From Actinomycetes bacterium (lineage in GTDB: Bacteria > Actinomycetota > Acidimicrobiia > Acidimicrobiales > SZUA-35), in the NCBI GenBank assembly GCA_024280015.1, contig JAJRQY010000097.1:1-51632 (forward strand): DNA of 51,632 bases, in the 5' to 3' direction. Made by a program: the position numbers and the translations under genes. The notes below the pieces were generated by a model. The model ran no database searches. It saw nothing but the letters and a program-made list of their open reading frames with translations, and was not told the origin of the DNA. Shown here piece by piece: positions 16,545-24,791 of the stretch; positions within the stretch are counted from its first letter, which is position 1; each line of letters starts with the position of its first letter.

Positions 16545-16613
16545 GGCGGGCGGCCTCGAAAGCCGTTGTGGTGCTTCGCATCACCAAGGGTTCGAATCCC
16601 TTACCTTCCGCCA
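16545..16613 (+). tRNA. 5'-truncated tRNA-Ser(CGA) fragment, probable attachment site
   Basis: Seen: anticodon stem GCGGC/GCCGT with loop CTCGAAA (anticodon CGA at 16557-16559), a long variable arm typical of class II tRNA-Ser, a perfect T-arm AAGGG-TTCGAAT-CCCTT, the 3' acceptor strand ACCTTCC, discriminator G and encoded CCA (16611-16613). The 5' acceptor strand GGAAGGT and D-arm expected near 16524 are absent; the bases there cannot pair. This is the 3' part of the gene, as left by integration of an element. Confidence 0.8.
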
Positions 16614-16691
16614 CAAAGGCCCTGATCGGTGTTTGCTTCAATCGAAGTGATCCGGATCGGGGTCTTTCTCGTTCTAGGGACGAAAACGAGG

Positions 16692-16710
16692 CGCGGACAC
16701 TGTGCGGACA
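16692..16710 (+). repeat. Two GCGGACAC direct repeats beyond the tRNA fragment
   Basis: GCGGACAC occurs twice with a 3-nt spacer about 80 nt past the tRNA fragment, on the presumed host side. Role unknown; it may be a remnant of an earlier integration. Confidence 0.3.
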
Positions 16711-16737
16711 CGGGGAAAAGGTCGGTAGCGGTTGGTT

Positions 16738-17121
16738 TCAGCTGTGCGAGATCCCATCTGTGGCGACGCCGCGCCAGATGGCATCAATAGTGCGGCGTGC
16801 GTGGCTGGTTTTCATGGGCAGGTGTCCAATCATGAGACGCAGCCAAACTGGACCGTAGATGGCGTCAAGCACGATTTCTTGATCGATATTGGTACGGATT
16901 TCTCCGAGCTCAATACCTCGTTGGAGTCGTTGTCGGGACAGATCGCGTCGGGGTTTCCAGAAGCGATCACGGAACTCCTCCGCGATCGAATCGTCGGATT
17001 GTGACTCGGCTAATAGTTCGCGGATGAGTGTGCCTGTTGGAGAGTTGAAGAGCTTTATTACCGTACGCAGGTGGGCTTCAAAGTCGGCTTGGATGTCGTC
17101 ACTCTCGCGAAGTGGTGTCAC
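16738..17121 (-). pseudogene. TetR-family regulator lacking its DNA-binding domain
   Basis: 127 codons that match the C-terminal ligand/dimerisation domain of TetR/AcrR regulators: SPTGTLIRELLAESQSD, FRDRFWKPRRDLSRQRLQRG and IYGPVWLRLMIGHLP. The ~65-residue helix-turn-helix domain that should precede it is absent; the upstream bases code for a membrane protein in another frame. It therefore looks 5'-truncated. It lies within 130 nt of the tRNA fragment, so truncation by an integration or rearrangement is plausible. A dominant-negative or repurposed domain remains possible because the frame is intact. Confidence 0.65.
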
Positions 17122-17290
17122 CTTGTCGAGTCACGATCCAGCGAACTGCAGCCACCACAACCAAGGCCGCTATCGGAAGTCCTAGCAAGATATAGAAGGG
17201 CGCTCTACCGGAGACTGCAGTGCCAGCAGCAAACGCTAAAACTGCGATGATCGGGGTCCATGGAGTTGGTGATCGCGTGTTTGAGGGCAC
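17099..17290 (-). CDS. Small two-helix membrane protein
   Basis: 63 aa from GTG 17290, with GAGG about 6 nt upstream. Two hydrophobic segments (WTPIIAVLAFAAGTAV and FYILLGLPIAALVVVAAV) are separated by a short polar turn. The stop overlaps the TetR-remnant frame by 23 nt. No family is recognised. Confidence 0.55.
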   Translation of the reverse strand: MPSNTRSPTPWTPIIAVLAFAAGTAVSGRAPFYILLGLPIAALVVVAAVRWIVTRQGDTTSRE

Positions 17291-17513
17291 GACTTCCTCT
17301 GTCGGGTGGTCACGAAGATGTTACCGGTTGCGTGGAGTGAGAGGAATCCGCCGGAAGAAGCACCTCAGACTTCACCCGGGTAGGACTTGCACGCGATCAT
17401 GTTCCGTCAGCCCCACCTCGAAATCGTGACGCAAAACGCGCGCTCATGACCAGATTAGAGGAAAGACCCCGCTCCTCATTGTCTAGCTTCATCGCCCTAC
17501 CCAAGGAGCATCC

Positions 17514-17804
17514 ATGTCCGCCACGACATTCATCATTCACTTTCATGCCGCAGAGGCCAAGCTCTCTGAATTCCAAGGAGCCATGCAGCAGCTCGGCACC
17601 GAATTACCCAAGGTCGCTGGTTGCACGGCCGTAGCCGTCTACCAAGACCGAGATGACAGCTCGCGCTTCACGGTGGTGGAATCATGGAACTCCGCAGACG
17701 AACACCAGAGACACGTTGAGAGCCTGTTGGCTGACGGAACATGGAACCAGCTTGCCAGCCTCTTGCGATCCGAGCCCTCAAGCAACTACTTCAATCCACT
17801 ATGA
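17514..17804 (+). CDS. ABM-domain (antibiotic biosynthesis monooxygenase) protein
   Basis: 96 aa with the dimeric alpha/beta-barrel ABM pattern: strand FIIHFHA, helix KLSEFQGAMQQL, strand CTAVAVYQD, strand FTVVESWNS and helix EHQRHVESLLA. AAGGAG (17503-17508) lies 5 nt before ATG 17514. Members act as small cofactor-free monooxygenases, heme-degrading enzymes or simple stress proteins; the substrate cannot be told. It stands alone, convergent with the glycosylation cluster. Confidence 0.75.
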   Translation: MSATTFIIHFHAAEAKLSEFQGAMQQLGTELPKVAGCTAVAVYQDRDDSSRFTVVESWNSADEHQRHVESLLADGTWNQLASLLRSEPSSNYFNPL

Positions 17805-17839
17805 GTATGTAATTTCTGATCTTGAGACAGATGCAGCCG

Positions 17840-20602
17840 CTAGTCCTCATCGCTGAACGCCAGTGTCTGCTCGGGATTGGCCAACATGACGGTCATGCTC
17901 TCAATCCCGATCAGTGGTCCGTCCGGACGTGAGGTCATGGTGAATGAAAGCGGATCTAAAGAATCGATGTCAACAGCGAGTTGTACTTCGTAGTTGTCCG
18001 GCTGCAATTCGGAGACGTTAATGATCTGATCCTCAAACTGAGGGCTATGGAGAGTGAAGGCCCCTGGTTTCTCGTCGACTCTTCGTAGTCGGAATCGTAT
18101 GATGAGTTCGTCACCGGGTTCGACACCGATCAATGGAATGGAGACAGAGGCACCAGCAGTTGGGACCACTTGGCCCCACTCCTGGGCTTCACCCCAACCA
18201 TTAGTCATCACTGGTTGGGAGTCTGCTCCGGCCGCGAAGCTGATCGGTTCCGCAACCACTGGTAGGAACGGCGCCACTGCTCCTGCGTCGAGACCGGCCC
18301 ACTGGTCGGTACATGCCAGCAGTCGTCCATTGTCGCGGCACCGATGTAGTTCATCAATAAGGACGCCAGGGTTCAACCGGTTTGGCATGACCAGAACGCG
18401 GAGTTCACCCGGTGCCAGTGCCGCTTCTGTTTCACTGCCGCACTCGTACCCTTTGGGAATACGTGCGGTGTAGGCCGTATCGATGGGAACCCCGCGCTCG
18501 GCCGCCACCACTATCGCGTCTAGAGCGGCCCATGAATCCTCCAACTCTTGGGCGCAATGAAACGACGGTGATACTCGTACCTGCGACGAATTTCCGACGG
18601 CGGCCAAAAGAGCGTCAGACCCTGGGATCGCGACCGAGTCGACCATGGTGGCTGCGGCCTCGTCGCGGACCGGCCCGGTATCAACAATCTGTACTGCTGC
18701 GGCTAGTGCCAGTGGTATCAGGAGCACTCTTGAGGAGGAACGGGCAACCACGGCTACTGATCCCAAGACGAGCAGAAGGCCGACCGGCCACCACAAACGC
18801 CCAGATGCACGCACGATTCCAAGAGGAGAAATCAATCGCGCTCCAAGTAACCAGACTCCAGCACCGCCCACGTAGCAAAGCCCTACTACTGCCGCCAGTT
18901 CTTTGGTGGCAGTTCGAGAAGGACGCCGGATCAACCAGAAGGCGCCGAGCACAAGACTCAGAATGCCAACACCAGCGGCGAGAGAGAGTGGATGCTCAGC
19001 AAGCGAGTCGAGATCGAAGACCCCATTGCTTCCGTAGTTGATTGTCTGGCTGACAGCTAGAGCCGTGAGAAGCACCATGGAGAAGAGCAAGCCGAGCGAG
19101 CGACGAGGCAACCCGCGATCTTTCAAGGAGACCAAAGCCGCAGCGGCAACAAAGAGACCGAGCGCTCCAAAGCCGAACCAGTTGAATGCCTCCCAGCCTT
19201 TCGGGCCGCCAGCGACAAGAACCGGTTGCTCACCCGGAAGAATCCCGGACAGTTGGGGGTAGATCGGTGCCAGTAGATTCAGTCCGTATTCGCCGTAGCC
19301 CGAGGCTCCGCCGTGGGTACCCACGTATCCACCGACGTAGAGAACAGCGAACAAGCCAGCGAGTGACCCTTCAGCGAGGGTAGCAATCTGACGAATTGTG
19401 AGCCTGCCGCTGCGCCAGTGATCGACGAACACTCCTGCTACCAGTGGGGTAATCATGATCAGCAAGTAGGGATGAATGAGCAAGGTGATAATGAGCAACA
19501 CGCCGGTTGCCACTTGCCAGCGACCCGGTGTTGTCGAACCGATACTGCCGACACGAGAAGCACTGTCTGCTGAAGCAGAATCTGTTGAGTTGGATTCGGT
19601 GATTGCTCCTGAGGCAAAGGCCGCAGCAAGGGTGAAGAGCATGATGAAGTGGGCATCGAGTGCCGGGTGGATCCCACGATAAACAAAGGCCGGGAACGTC
19701 ACTGCCAGGATTGCTCCGGTTACCAGAGCGTCGCGACGCTTCACTCCTAAGGATTTTAGGAGTGCTACTCCACCTACGCCTTGGAGGCTGTAGATGAGGA
19801 TGAACCAGGATGGGAAGTAGTTGATGTCAGAACCAATGATCGGTCGAGCCAGTTTGGCGCCGAGGGCCATTAGGGGGATGCTGTCGGTGAAGACAATGTT
19901 TGTTCCCTCAGGGAAGCTGAGGTCATCAGTGAGTAGGGGCGGCCAGTGCCAGTCGTCGGCTAGGTAGTAGCGCATGCCGACTACTCCGGTTCCGCGGTCG
20001 CCGCTGGGGAGGCGCCAGACTTCGCTGCCGGCGTCGAGGAATCCGTCGGGGACGACTGCTAGGAGGGCGATGATTCCGACGCCAACAGCCACTACCCAAA
20101 CACCGATGTCAAGCAGCCATGGAACAAGGGGTTTGCGTGACATTGGTTCGGTGAATACTTGGGTTGCGAGTACCCCGAAGCGCATAAGGGGGATGGCGAT
20201 GACGGCAACCAATAGGGAGGTGCGTTCGTCGGCCCCCATGGATCGGAGGAACCACAGCACCCATTGGGACAGAGCGAATGTGACTGCGGAGACCACGAGG
20301 AATCGGATCACGGTGTCTGTGTGGTCAGCGTCTGAGCGGAAGGTGAATCGGTAGTTTCCGGCGTAGGTGATTCCCAGTGCGGCAATGAAACCAATGGTGT
20401 TTGCGGGGATGCTTCCTAGTGTGTTGACTAGGATCCAGGCGATCAGGCCATGCAGCGCTGTTGCCGCTAATCCGACAGCGACGAAGGTCAGAAAGCGACG
20501 AAACCAGTCGCCGGAGCGGCTGGCTTTGACGTCGGATTCGGAGTCTGTCTCGAGGTTATTGGTGGTCTTCGTCGTGTCGTTGACAGCCTTGGTTGCCTTC
20601 AT
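17840..20602 (-). CDS. GtrA-like domain fused to DUF6311-type polytopic membrane protein
   Basis: 920 aa. Residues ~34-150 form a GtrA-type four-helix membrane domain (FLTFVAVGLAATALHGLIA, GNYRFTFRS). The remainder is a large polytopic protein with GT-C-like features. The segment NIVFTDSIPLMALGAKL matches the conserved part of DUF6311 as I recall it. A beta-rich extracytoplasmic tail (~250 residues) ends the protein. GtrA proteins are thought to flip lipid-linked sugars; the fusion suggests transfer and modification in one chain. It starts as ATGA with the upstream methyltransferase and follows a GtrB-like transferase, forming a cell-surface glycosylation operon. Confidence 0.75.
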   Translation of the reverse strand: MKATKAVNDTTKTTNNLETDSESDVKASRSGDWFRRFLTFVAVGLAATALHGLIAWILVNTLGSIPANTIGFIAALGITYAGNYRFTFRSDADHTDTVIRFLVVSAVTFALSQWVLWFLRSMGADERTSLLVAVIAIPLMRFGVLATQVFTEPMSRKPLVPWLLDIGVWVVAVGVGIIALLAVVPDGFLDAGSEVWRLPSGDRGTGVVGMRYYLADDWHWPPLLTDDLSFPEGTNIVFTDSIPLMALGAKLARPIIGSDINYFPSWFILIYSLQGVGGVALLKSLGVKRRDALVTGAILAVTFPAFVYRGIHPALDAHFIMLFTLAAAFASGAITESNSTDSASADSASRVGSIGSTTPGRWQVATGVLLIITLLIHPYLLIMITPLVAGVFVDHWRSGRLTIRQIATLAEGSLAGLFAVLYVGGYVGTHGGASGYGEYGLNLLAPIYPQLSGILPGEQPVLVAGGPKGWEAFNWFGFGALGLFVAAAALVSLKDRGLPRRSLGLLFSMVLLTALAVSQTINYGSNGVFDLDSLAEHPLSLAAGVGILSLVLGAFWLIRRPSRTATKELAAVVGLCYVGGAGVWLLGARLISPLGIVRASGRLWWPVGLLLVLGSVAVVARSSSRVLLIPLALAAAVQIVDTGPVRDEAAATMVDSVAIPGSDALLAAVGNSSQVRVSPSFHCAQELEDSWAALDAIVVAAERGVPIDTAYTARIPKGYECGSETEAALAPGELRVLVMPNRLNPGVLIDELHRCRDNGRLLACTDQWAGLDAGAVAPFLPVVAEPISFAAGADSQPVMTNGWGEAQEWGQVVPTAGASVSIPLIGVEPGDELIIRFRLRRVDEKPGAFTLHSPQFEDQIINVSELQPDNYEVQLAVDIDSLDPLSFTMTSRPDGPLIGIESMTVMLANPEQTLAFSDED

Positions 20603-21318
20603 GGACGATGTCCTAGGACGACGACGCTGAGTCCACCGAGTCGGTTGCGCCCCTGGATACGCGTTTCCGCCGACGAGATGCTCTTGAGAACTCCGTTCAG
20701 AACTGGTGAGTAGACCTTGAGCTTGGAAGCTGGCTTCTGGTCTGTACTCCTTCGCCCCATGAGACGTTGAGCGGCAGCTGCAGGAAAGACGAGACCGAAG
20801 AAGTAGTGACCACTGTCAACGACGAGGCCAGCACGTTCGAACAAGGCTTCGACTTCGGGAAGGGTGTAGCGGCGAACGTGCCCCAAGAAGTCATCGTGGC
20901 CGCTCCATAGCCATTGGAAGGCGGGCACGGTGACAAAGACGTGCCCACCGGGAGCAACCCGTTCGACAGTTGCCCGAAGCAAGCCAGTGTCGTCTTCAAC
21001 ATGCTCACAAACATCCATCAGCACTGCGAGATCGACTCCGGTCAGAGCGTCGTTAAGGTCTCGCCTTTGACGGAGTACCTTGCCGTCAGCAAGGGTCTCT
21101 TCGCCGTCTGCTTCATAGGACGTGTCGACACAGTCGATCTGCTGGATATCGCTGTTCTGCAGCAAGTGGTTGGCAAAAAAGCCAGAGCCAGAGCCAATGT
21201 CGAGGGCAGTAGAAACCTCAAGGCCATCAAGGGCTCGTTCCATTGCTTTGGCCTTGCTTTGGTAGTACCAATGATCCCCGATCTTGTCTCCGAGGATTTC
21301 TTCTTCTTTCAGGTCCAT
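20599..21318 (-). CDS. SAM-dependent class I methyltransferase
   Basis: 239 aa. SAM-binding motif I is ALDIGSGSGFFANHLL near residues 37-52. LAVLMDVCEHVEDD and GGHVFVTVPAFQWLWSGHDDFLGH are typical of Methyltransf_11/23 enzymes. The C-terminal third has a hydrophobic helix (YFFGLVFPAAAAQRL), suggesting membrane association. It lies between a GtrB-type glycosyltransferase and the GtrA fusion with 4-10 nt overlaps, so it probably methylates a glycolipid or sugar in that pathway. Substrate unknown. Confidence 0.8.
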   Translation of the reverse strand: MDLKEEEILGDKIGDHWYYQSKAKAMERALDGLEVSTALDIGSGSGFFANHLLQNSDIQQIDCVDTSYEADGEETLADGKVLRQRRDLNDALTGVDLAVLMDVCEHVEDDTGLLRATVERVAPGGHVFVTVPAFQWLWSGHDDFLGHVRRYTLPEVEALFERAGLVVDSGHYFFGLVFPAAAAQRLMGRRSTDQKPASKLKVYSPVLNGVLKSISSAETRIQGRNRLGGLSVVVLGHRP

Positions 21319-22424
21319 GACGCAACTTTCGACTTGGATGCCACTGGAGATTTTGAGCGTTGGCTACGGCCGCCCTTGCCCGGTTGGTCAGCGGTCGGGG
21401 ATGTAGCCGGAGATTCTGTCGGGGTGGCTGGATTGGCCTCGCCTGCCTCGTAGATGCCCTCAAGCAGGTACAAGGGTCGCTGCTTGGATTCGGTCAAGAC
21501 GCGGGCCAGATACTCGCCGATCAGGCCGAGCGACATGAGCTGCATAGCGCCGAGGAACAAGATCACCAGGATGAGTGAGGCGTAGCCGGGGACGTCACCC
21601 ATGTTTCCGGTGAGGGCCAAGCCAAGAATGATTGCTCCGTAGATGCCGCACCCCGTGGCGATCAGCATGCCGATATAGGTCCAGATCCGAAGCGGTGCGG
21701 TGGAAAAGCTGGTGATTCCGTCAAGGGCGAAGTTCCACAACCGCCAAGGAGTCCAATTCGATGTTCCAGAGGAACGCTCTGGTCGCTCGAACTCAACCCC
21801 AATCGAAGGGAATCCGACCCAGGCAAAGAGCCCTTTCATGAAGCGGCTTCGTTCGTCCATGGCTAGGACGGCGTCAACGACGCGACGATCCATGAGCCGA
21901 AAGTCGCCAACGTTCTGTGGAATGGGGGTTCGGGTCAGGACATTGAAAATTCGATAGAACCATCGAGCGCTCAGACGCTTCATGAAGGTGTCGCCTGCCC
22001 GGTCCACGCGAATCCCATACACGACGTCATAGCCAGCACGCCACTTCTCAATGAAGGTGCTGAGGAGCTCCGGTGGATCTTGCAGATCAGCATCAATGGG
22101 TATGACGATCTCGCCCGTTGTTGCCTCAAGACCAGCGGTCAAGGCCGCTTCCTTGCCAAAGTTTCGTGACAGATTGAGAATACGAATACGAGTATCTCTG
22201 GTCTGGAGATCGAAGAGGGCGGTCAACGTGCCGTCAGTACTGCCGTCATTGACAAAGACAAATTCGGCACGGACACCGACTGCCGTTGCGATCGGCCCAA
22301 CAGATTCAATAAATGTCGCCACCGTCGACTCTTCGTTGTACACCGGCACGACGAAGGACACCAGGGGATCGGCTGGTCTGGGACGACGCTGTGCCAACAA
22401 GGCCTGTTCGTTGGCGCTGCTCAT
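21309..22424 (-). CDS. Polyprenyl-phosphate glycosyltransferase, GtrB/DPM1-like (GT2)
   Basis: 371 aa. The N-terminal GT2 catalytic domain has VSFVVPVYNEESTVATF, FVFVNDGSTDGT and the metal-binding IPIDADLQDPPEL. FDRLM-type DFRLMDRRVV and a C-terminal pair of transmembrane helices (residues ~245-330) complete the GtrB layout. Such enzymes load a sugar onto undecaprenyl phosphate on the cytoplasmic face. The C-terminal 40 residues are Ser/Pro/Lys-rich. It is the first gene of the operon with the methyltransferase and the GtrA fusion. Confidence 0.88.
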   Translation of the reverse strand: MSSANEQALLAQRRPRPADPLVSFVVPVYNEESTVATFIESVGPIATAVGVRAEFVFVNDGSTDGTLTALFDLQTRDTRIRILNLSRNFGKEAALTAGLEATTGEIVIPIDADLQDPPELLSTFIEKWRAGYDVVYGIRVDRAGDTFMKRLSARWFYRIFNVLTRTPIPQNVGDFRLMDRRVVDAVLAMDERSRFMKGLFAWVGFPSIGVEFERPERSSGTSNWTPWRLWNFALDGITSFSTAPLRIWTYIGMLIATGCGIYGAIILGLALTGNMGDVPGYASLILVILFLGAMQLMSLGLIGEYLARVLTESKQRPLYLLEGIYEAGEANPATPTESPATSPTADQPGKGGRSQRSKSPVASKSKVASWT

Positions 22425-22503
22425 GTTGAACTATCGGCGTGTGGCTTGACTTTCTTAGCGAGTCGGCACTCCGATCATCTGGTTTTGGCCCCAGCCTCGT
22501 CGA

Positions 22504-22520
22504 CTCACACCCGGTGTGAG
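22504..22520. promoter_or_regulatory. Perfect palindrome upstream of the carbonic anhydrase promoter
   Basis: CTCACACC at 22504-22511 and GGTGTGAG at 22513-22520 are exact complements around a single C. It ends 10 nt before the -35 box at 22531, between divergent genes. An 8-1-8 palindrome in this position is a good candidate operator for a dimeric regulator. Confidence 0.5.
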
Positions 22521-22530
22521 CAGCGTTCAC

Positions 22531-22566
22531 TTGACAATTCTTTAAATGTACGTATATTCGTACTTA
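22531..22566 (+). promoter_or_regulatory. Sigma-70-type promoter giving a leaderless mRNA for carbonic anhydrase
   Basis: Consensus -35 TTGACA (22531-22536), a 16-nt spacer and -10 TATATT (22553-22558). The ATG is at 22566, 7 nt after the -10, where transcription should begin. No ribosome-binding site fits between them, so the transcript is probably leaderless. Confidence 0.7.
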
Positions 22567-23096
22567 TGCCTTCCACCTGGGACACTCTTCTTGCCGCGCA
22601 CCAAGCAGTTAGTGATCCGAGGCGAGCTCTCGTTCCCGAACATACTCCGGTTGCAGCAATCTTGACCTGCTCAGACGCCCGTGTTCCTCCATCGGTCATC
22701 TTTGATCAGCCTTCGGGCAGCCTCTATGTCGTGCGAGTGGCCGGCAATACCGCCACCCCCTCGGCTATCGCCAGTCTGGACTATGCGGTCTCCGCCTTGG
22801 GTATCAAGCTCATTATTGTGCTTGGACACACCAATTGTGGGGCCGTTGGAGCCGCATGCAGCGGTCAGTGTGGCGGCTATCTCGAAGCCATAACCAAGCA
22901 GATATGCAAGCTGGCCTCGGTACATGACGTACCCAATATCGACCAGATAACCGAACAGAACGTGCACGCCACGATCGCTGGTCTAACAGGGGCAGTCTCG
23001 CCGACAGGCTCCGCTATTCGAGGAGGCGAGGTACGGGTCGAGGGTGCGGTCTATGACCTGGCCACAGACTCGGTCCTTCCCGCACGCAACCTGTAA
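22566..23096 (+). CDS. Beta-carbonic anhydrase
   Basis: 176 aa. Zinc ligands Cys35, His88 and Cys91 are seen in TCSDAR and LGHTNCGAV; the Asp37-Arg39 dyad of beta-class enzymes is intact. It interconverts CO2 and bicarbonate in the cytoplasm. Starting at ATG 22566 places it directly at the end of a strong promoter; upstream in-frame codons precede the promoter and are unlikely to be translated. At 176 residues it is at the short end for the family. A Cys-Gly insertion (CSGQCGGY) follows the zinc site. Confidence 0.9.
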   Translation: MPSTWDTLLAAHQAVSDPRRALVPEHTPVAAILTCSDARVPPSVIFDQPSGSLYVVRVAGNTATPSAIASLDYAVSALGIKLIIVLGHTNCGAVGAACSGQCGGYLEAITKQICKLASVHDVPNIDQITEQNVHATIAGLTGAVSPTGSAIRGGEVRVEGAVYDLATDSVLPARNL

Positions 23097-23141
23097 GGAA
23101 CAGGCTGGTCGCAGGTCTGTGAAGTTGGCCGGTTCCAGTTG

Positions 23142-24791
23142 CTACCAGGCGTACTCGGGTGCTGCCAGGTTGCCAGCTTCTCCCTCGATTTGGACTTCGA
23201 ACTGTGCCCCACCCAAGCCACTAGTTCTGGCCAACGCCATCCCACCATGAGCTTGTGCCACCTCCTTCACGATCGCCAAGCCAAGACCGCTGCCGCCAGC
23301 ATCACGAGCCCGGCCCTCGTCCAATCGGGTGAATCGATCAAAGACCCGGTCTTGCTCCGTGACGGGGATTCCCTGACCATCGTCGTCAACCCGTAGGACC
23401 ACCCGACCATCCAGATGTTGCAGACTGACCTGAACGATCGACGATGTGTGTCGATCTGCATTGGCCAACAAGTTCTGGACAAGACGTCCGAGCTGGCGGG
23501 AGTCGCCGTCAATCCGGACCGGCTTCACTCGGCTGGTATCAACGGGGTGGGCCCAACCTCGCGATGCCTCCAGACGAACCAGATCATCAAGATCGATCTC
23601 GTGGTGCCCACTAGGACTGCCGGGGCGATGAGAACGATCTTCGTCCAGTCTGGCCAGCAAGATCAGATCATCGACGAGAGCACTCAGGCGAAACTGCTCG
23701 GTCAGAACCGACCGACCTGTTGCTTCCCAGTCGTTGCCAGGATCAGCCATTGCCGCTTCGACCTCGGCCCGTATGACTGCGGTTGGGGTGCGCAGCTCAT
23801 GAGAAAGATCCGATACAAACTGGCGTTGACGAAGTGAGGAACTCTCCAAGCGATCCAGCATCTTGTTCATTGTCAATGCCAGGTTCGCAATCTCATCACT
23901 GTTTGCGGGCACCGGAACTCGCTCGGAGGACTCCGCACTTTGAATCTGATCAACCTGGGTGGTGATCTCTGCCACCGGTTGAAGGGCGCTCCGGGCGGCC
24001 AAATACGCCATGCCGGCGACCAAGGCCAGCAAGATGGGATTGGTGAACCACAGAACAGTCTTGATAGCCCCCAATGCTTGATCGACACTGGCTACGCGGC
24101 TTTGTGCCCGGAGTGTCAGCTCCTCACCAAAGACATCGACTGTTCGGTCCGTAACCACCAGCCGACCCTCCGGCGCTGCCGAGCGCGTTCCTGGTCCAAA
24201 GATCAGGTCAGCCAGAATCGATTGGTACTTGGCCAGACGCCTCTGTTCTGACTCCTCCAGAACTGTAGGCAGATCGGCCGCATCGATCGCTTCGGCTTCC
24301 ACGATTCGGAGAACTGTTTCGTACTCGGCGATGGTTTCCGGGGAAAGCTCGGTGAGAAGTGATTGGTAGAAGTCCGGCAGCCTCAGAACCCCATCCAACA
24401 CCTCCTCTTCGGTCATTCCCTCGTATTGGGGGAGGTTCGGGATCGTGGCTGAATCGGGCTCGGTCAGTGCCTGGAAGCTCTCGGCTGAGTCCCCAATCAG
24501 GGTTCCATCCGCCATCCGGATGGTGATGTAGGTGCCATCGTCAGGAATAAGAGCAAGCAGGCCACCATCGACCACCTCGGCCAAACCCTCCGGCTCATCC
24601 GCCAGCAGAAGCTCAAGGTTCTCAAAGATCTCGGCTTGGCGATCCAATTCTTCCGCATCATCGGCCCGAACCTCAGCCAACAAGCGACCCTTGAACCACT
24701 GGACCAGAAAGAGCGAAGCGACAAGGAGAACAATGGCGAATGAGGCCGTCACCATGAGGGCTATACGGGCCGGAAGTGAGCTGGGCTTCAT
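23142..24791 (-). CDS. Sensor histidine kinase
   Basis: 549 aa. An N-terminal membrane helix (IALMVTASFAIVLLVASLFL) precedes a ~210-residue extracytoplasmic sensor domain rich in Asp/Glu, then a second helix (WFTNPILLALVAGMAYLAA), a HAMP linker, the H-box with phospho-acceptor His331 in SHELRTPT, and the HATPase domain (LVQNLLANADRH, DDGQGIP, GGSGLGLAIVKEV). ATGA overlap with the response regulator shows co-translation. The acidic sensor domain may detect cations or cationic peptides, which fits the divergent efflux operon, but that is inference. Confidence 0.92.
   Translation of the reverse strand: MKPSSLPARIALMVTASFAIVLLVASLFLVQWFKGRLLAEVRADDAEELDRQAEIFENLELLLADEPEGLAEVVDGGLLALIPDDGTYITIRMADGTLIGDSAESFQALTEPDSATIPNLPQYEGMTEEEVLDGVLRLPDFYQSLLTELSPETIAEYETVLRIVEAEAIDAADLPTVLEESEQRRLAKYQSILADLIFGPGTRSAAPEGRLVVTDRTVDVFGEELTLRAQSRVASVDQALGAIKTVLWFTNPILLALVAGMAYLAARSALQPVAEITTQVDQIQSAESSERVPVPANSDEIANLALTMNKMLDRLESSSLRQRQFVSDLSHELRTPTAVIRAEVEAAMADPGNDWEATGRSVLTEQFRLSALVDDLILLARLDEDRSHRPGSPSGHHEIDLDDLVRLEASRGWAHPVDTSRVKPVRIDGDSRQLGRLVQNLLANADRHTSSIVQVSLQHLDGRVVLRVDDDGQGIPVTEQDRVFDRFTRLDEGRARDAGGSGLGLAIVKEVAQAHGGMALARTSGLGGAQFEVQIEGEAGNLAAPEYAW

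Larger units (their letters stand above)
1..16613. mobile_element. Right-hand part of an integrative element (left end outside window)
   Basis: Seen: a VirD4/TraG-type coupling ATPase, a DarB-like methylase-helicase and other mobile-element style genes in a tightly overlapping operon, followed by cargo, ending in a 3' fragment of tRNA-Ser(CGA). Known: site-specific elements that integrate into tRNA genes leave an intact tRNA at one end and a duplicated 3' fragment at the other. The fragment's 3' end points right, so the foreign DNA lies to its left and the intact tRNA plus integrase should lie left of the window. Inference: the left boundary, the integrase and transfer genes such as relaxase and VirB4 are not visible, so integrative conjugative versus mobilizable cannot be decided. 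Confidence 0.6.

Noticed and set aside
1-16613. Relaxase, VirB4 or integrase gene on the element
   Set aside because: No protein with relaxase histidine motifs, a second large conjugation ATPase or a tyrosine/serine recombinase signature could be found; they may lie left of the window.
16527-16613. Complete tRNA-Ser reading from GGAGCTA at 16527
   Set aside because: Only the first four acceptor positions can pair (one as G-T) with ACCTTCC; the rest mismatches, so the 5' half is not a functional tRNA.
18412-19041. 209-codon + strand frame inside the GtrA fusion gene
   Set aside because: It is antisense to a long membrane protein, Arg/Pro-rich, with no support for a start.
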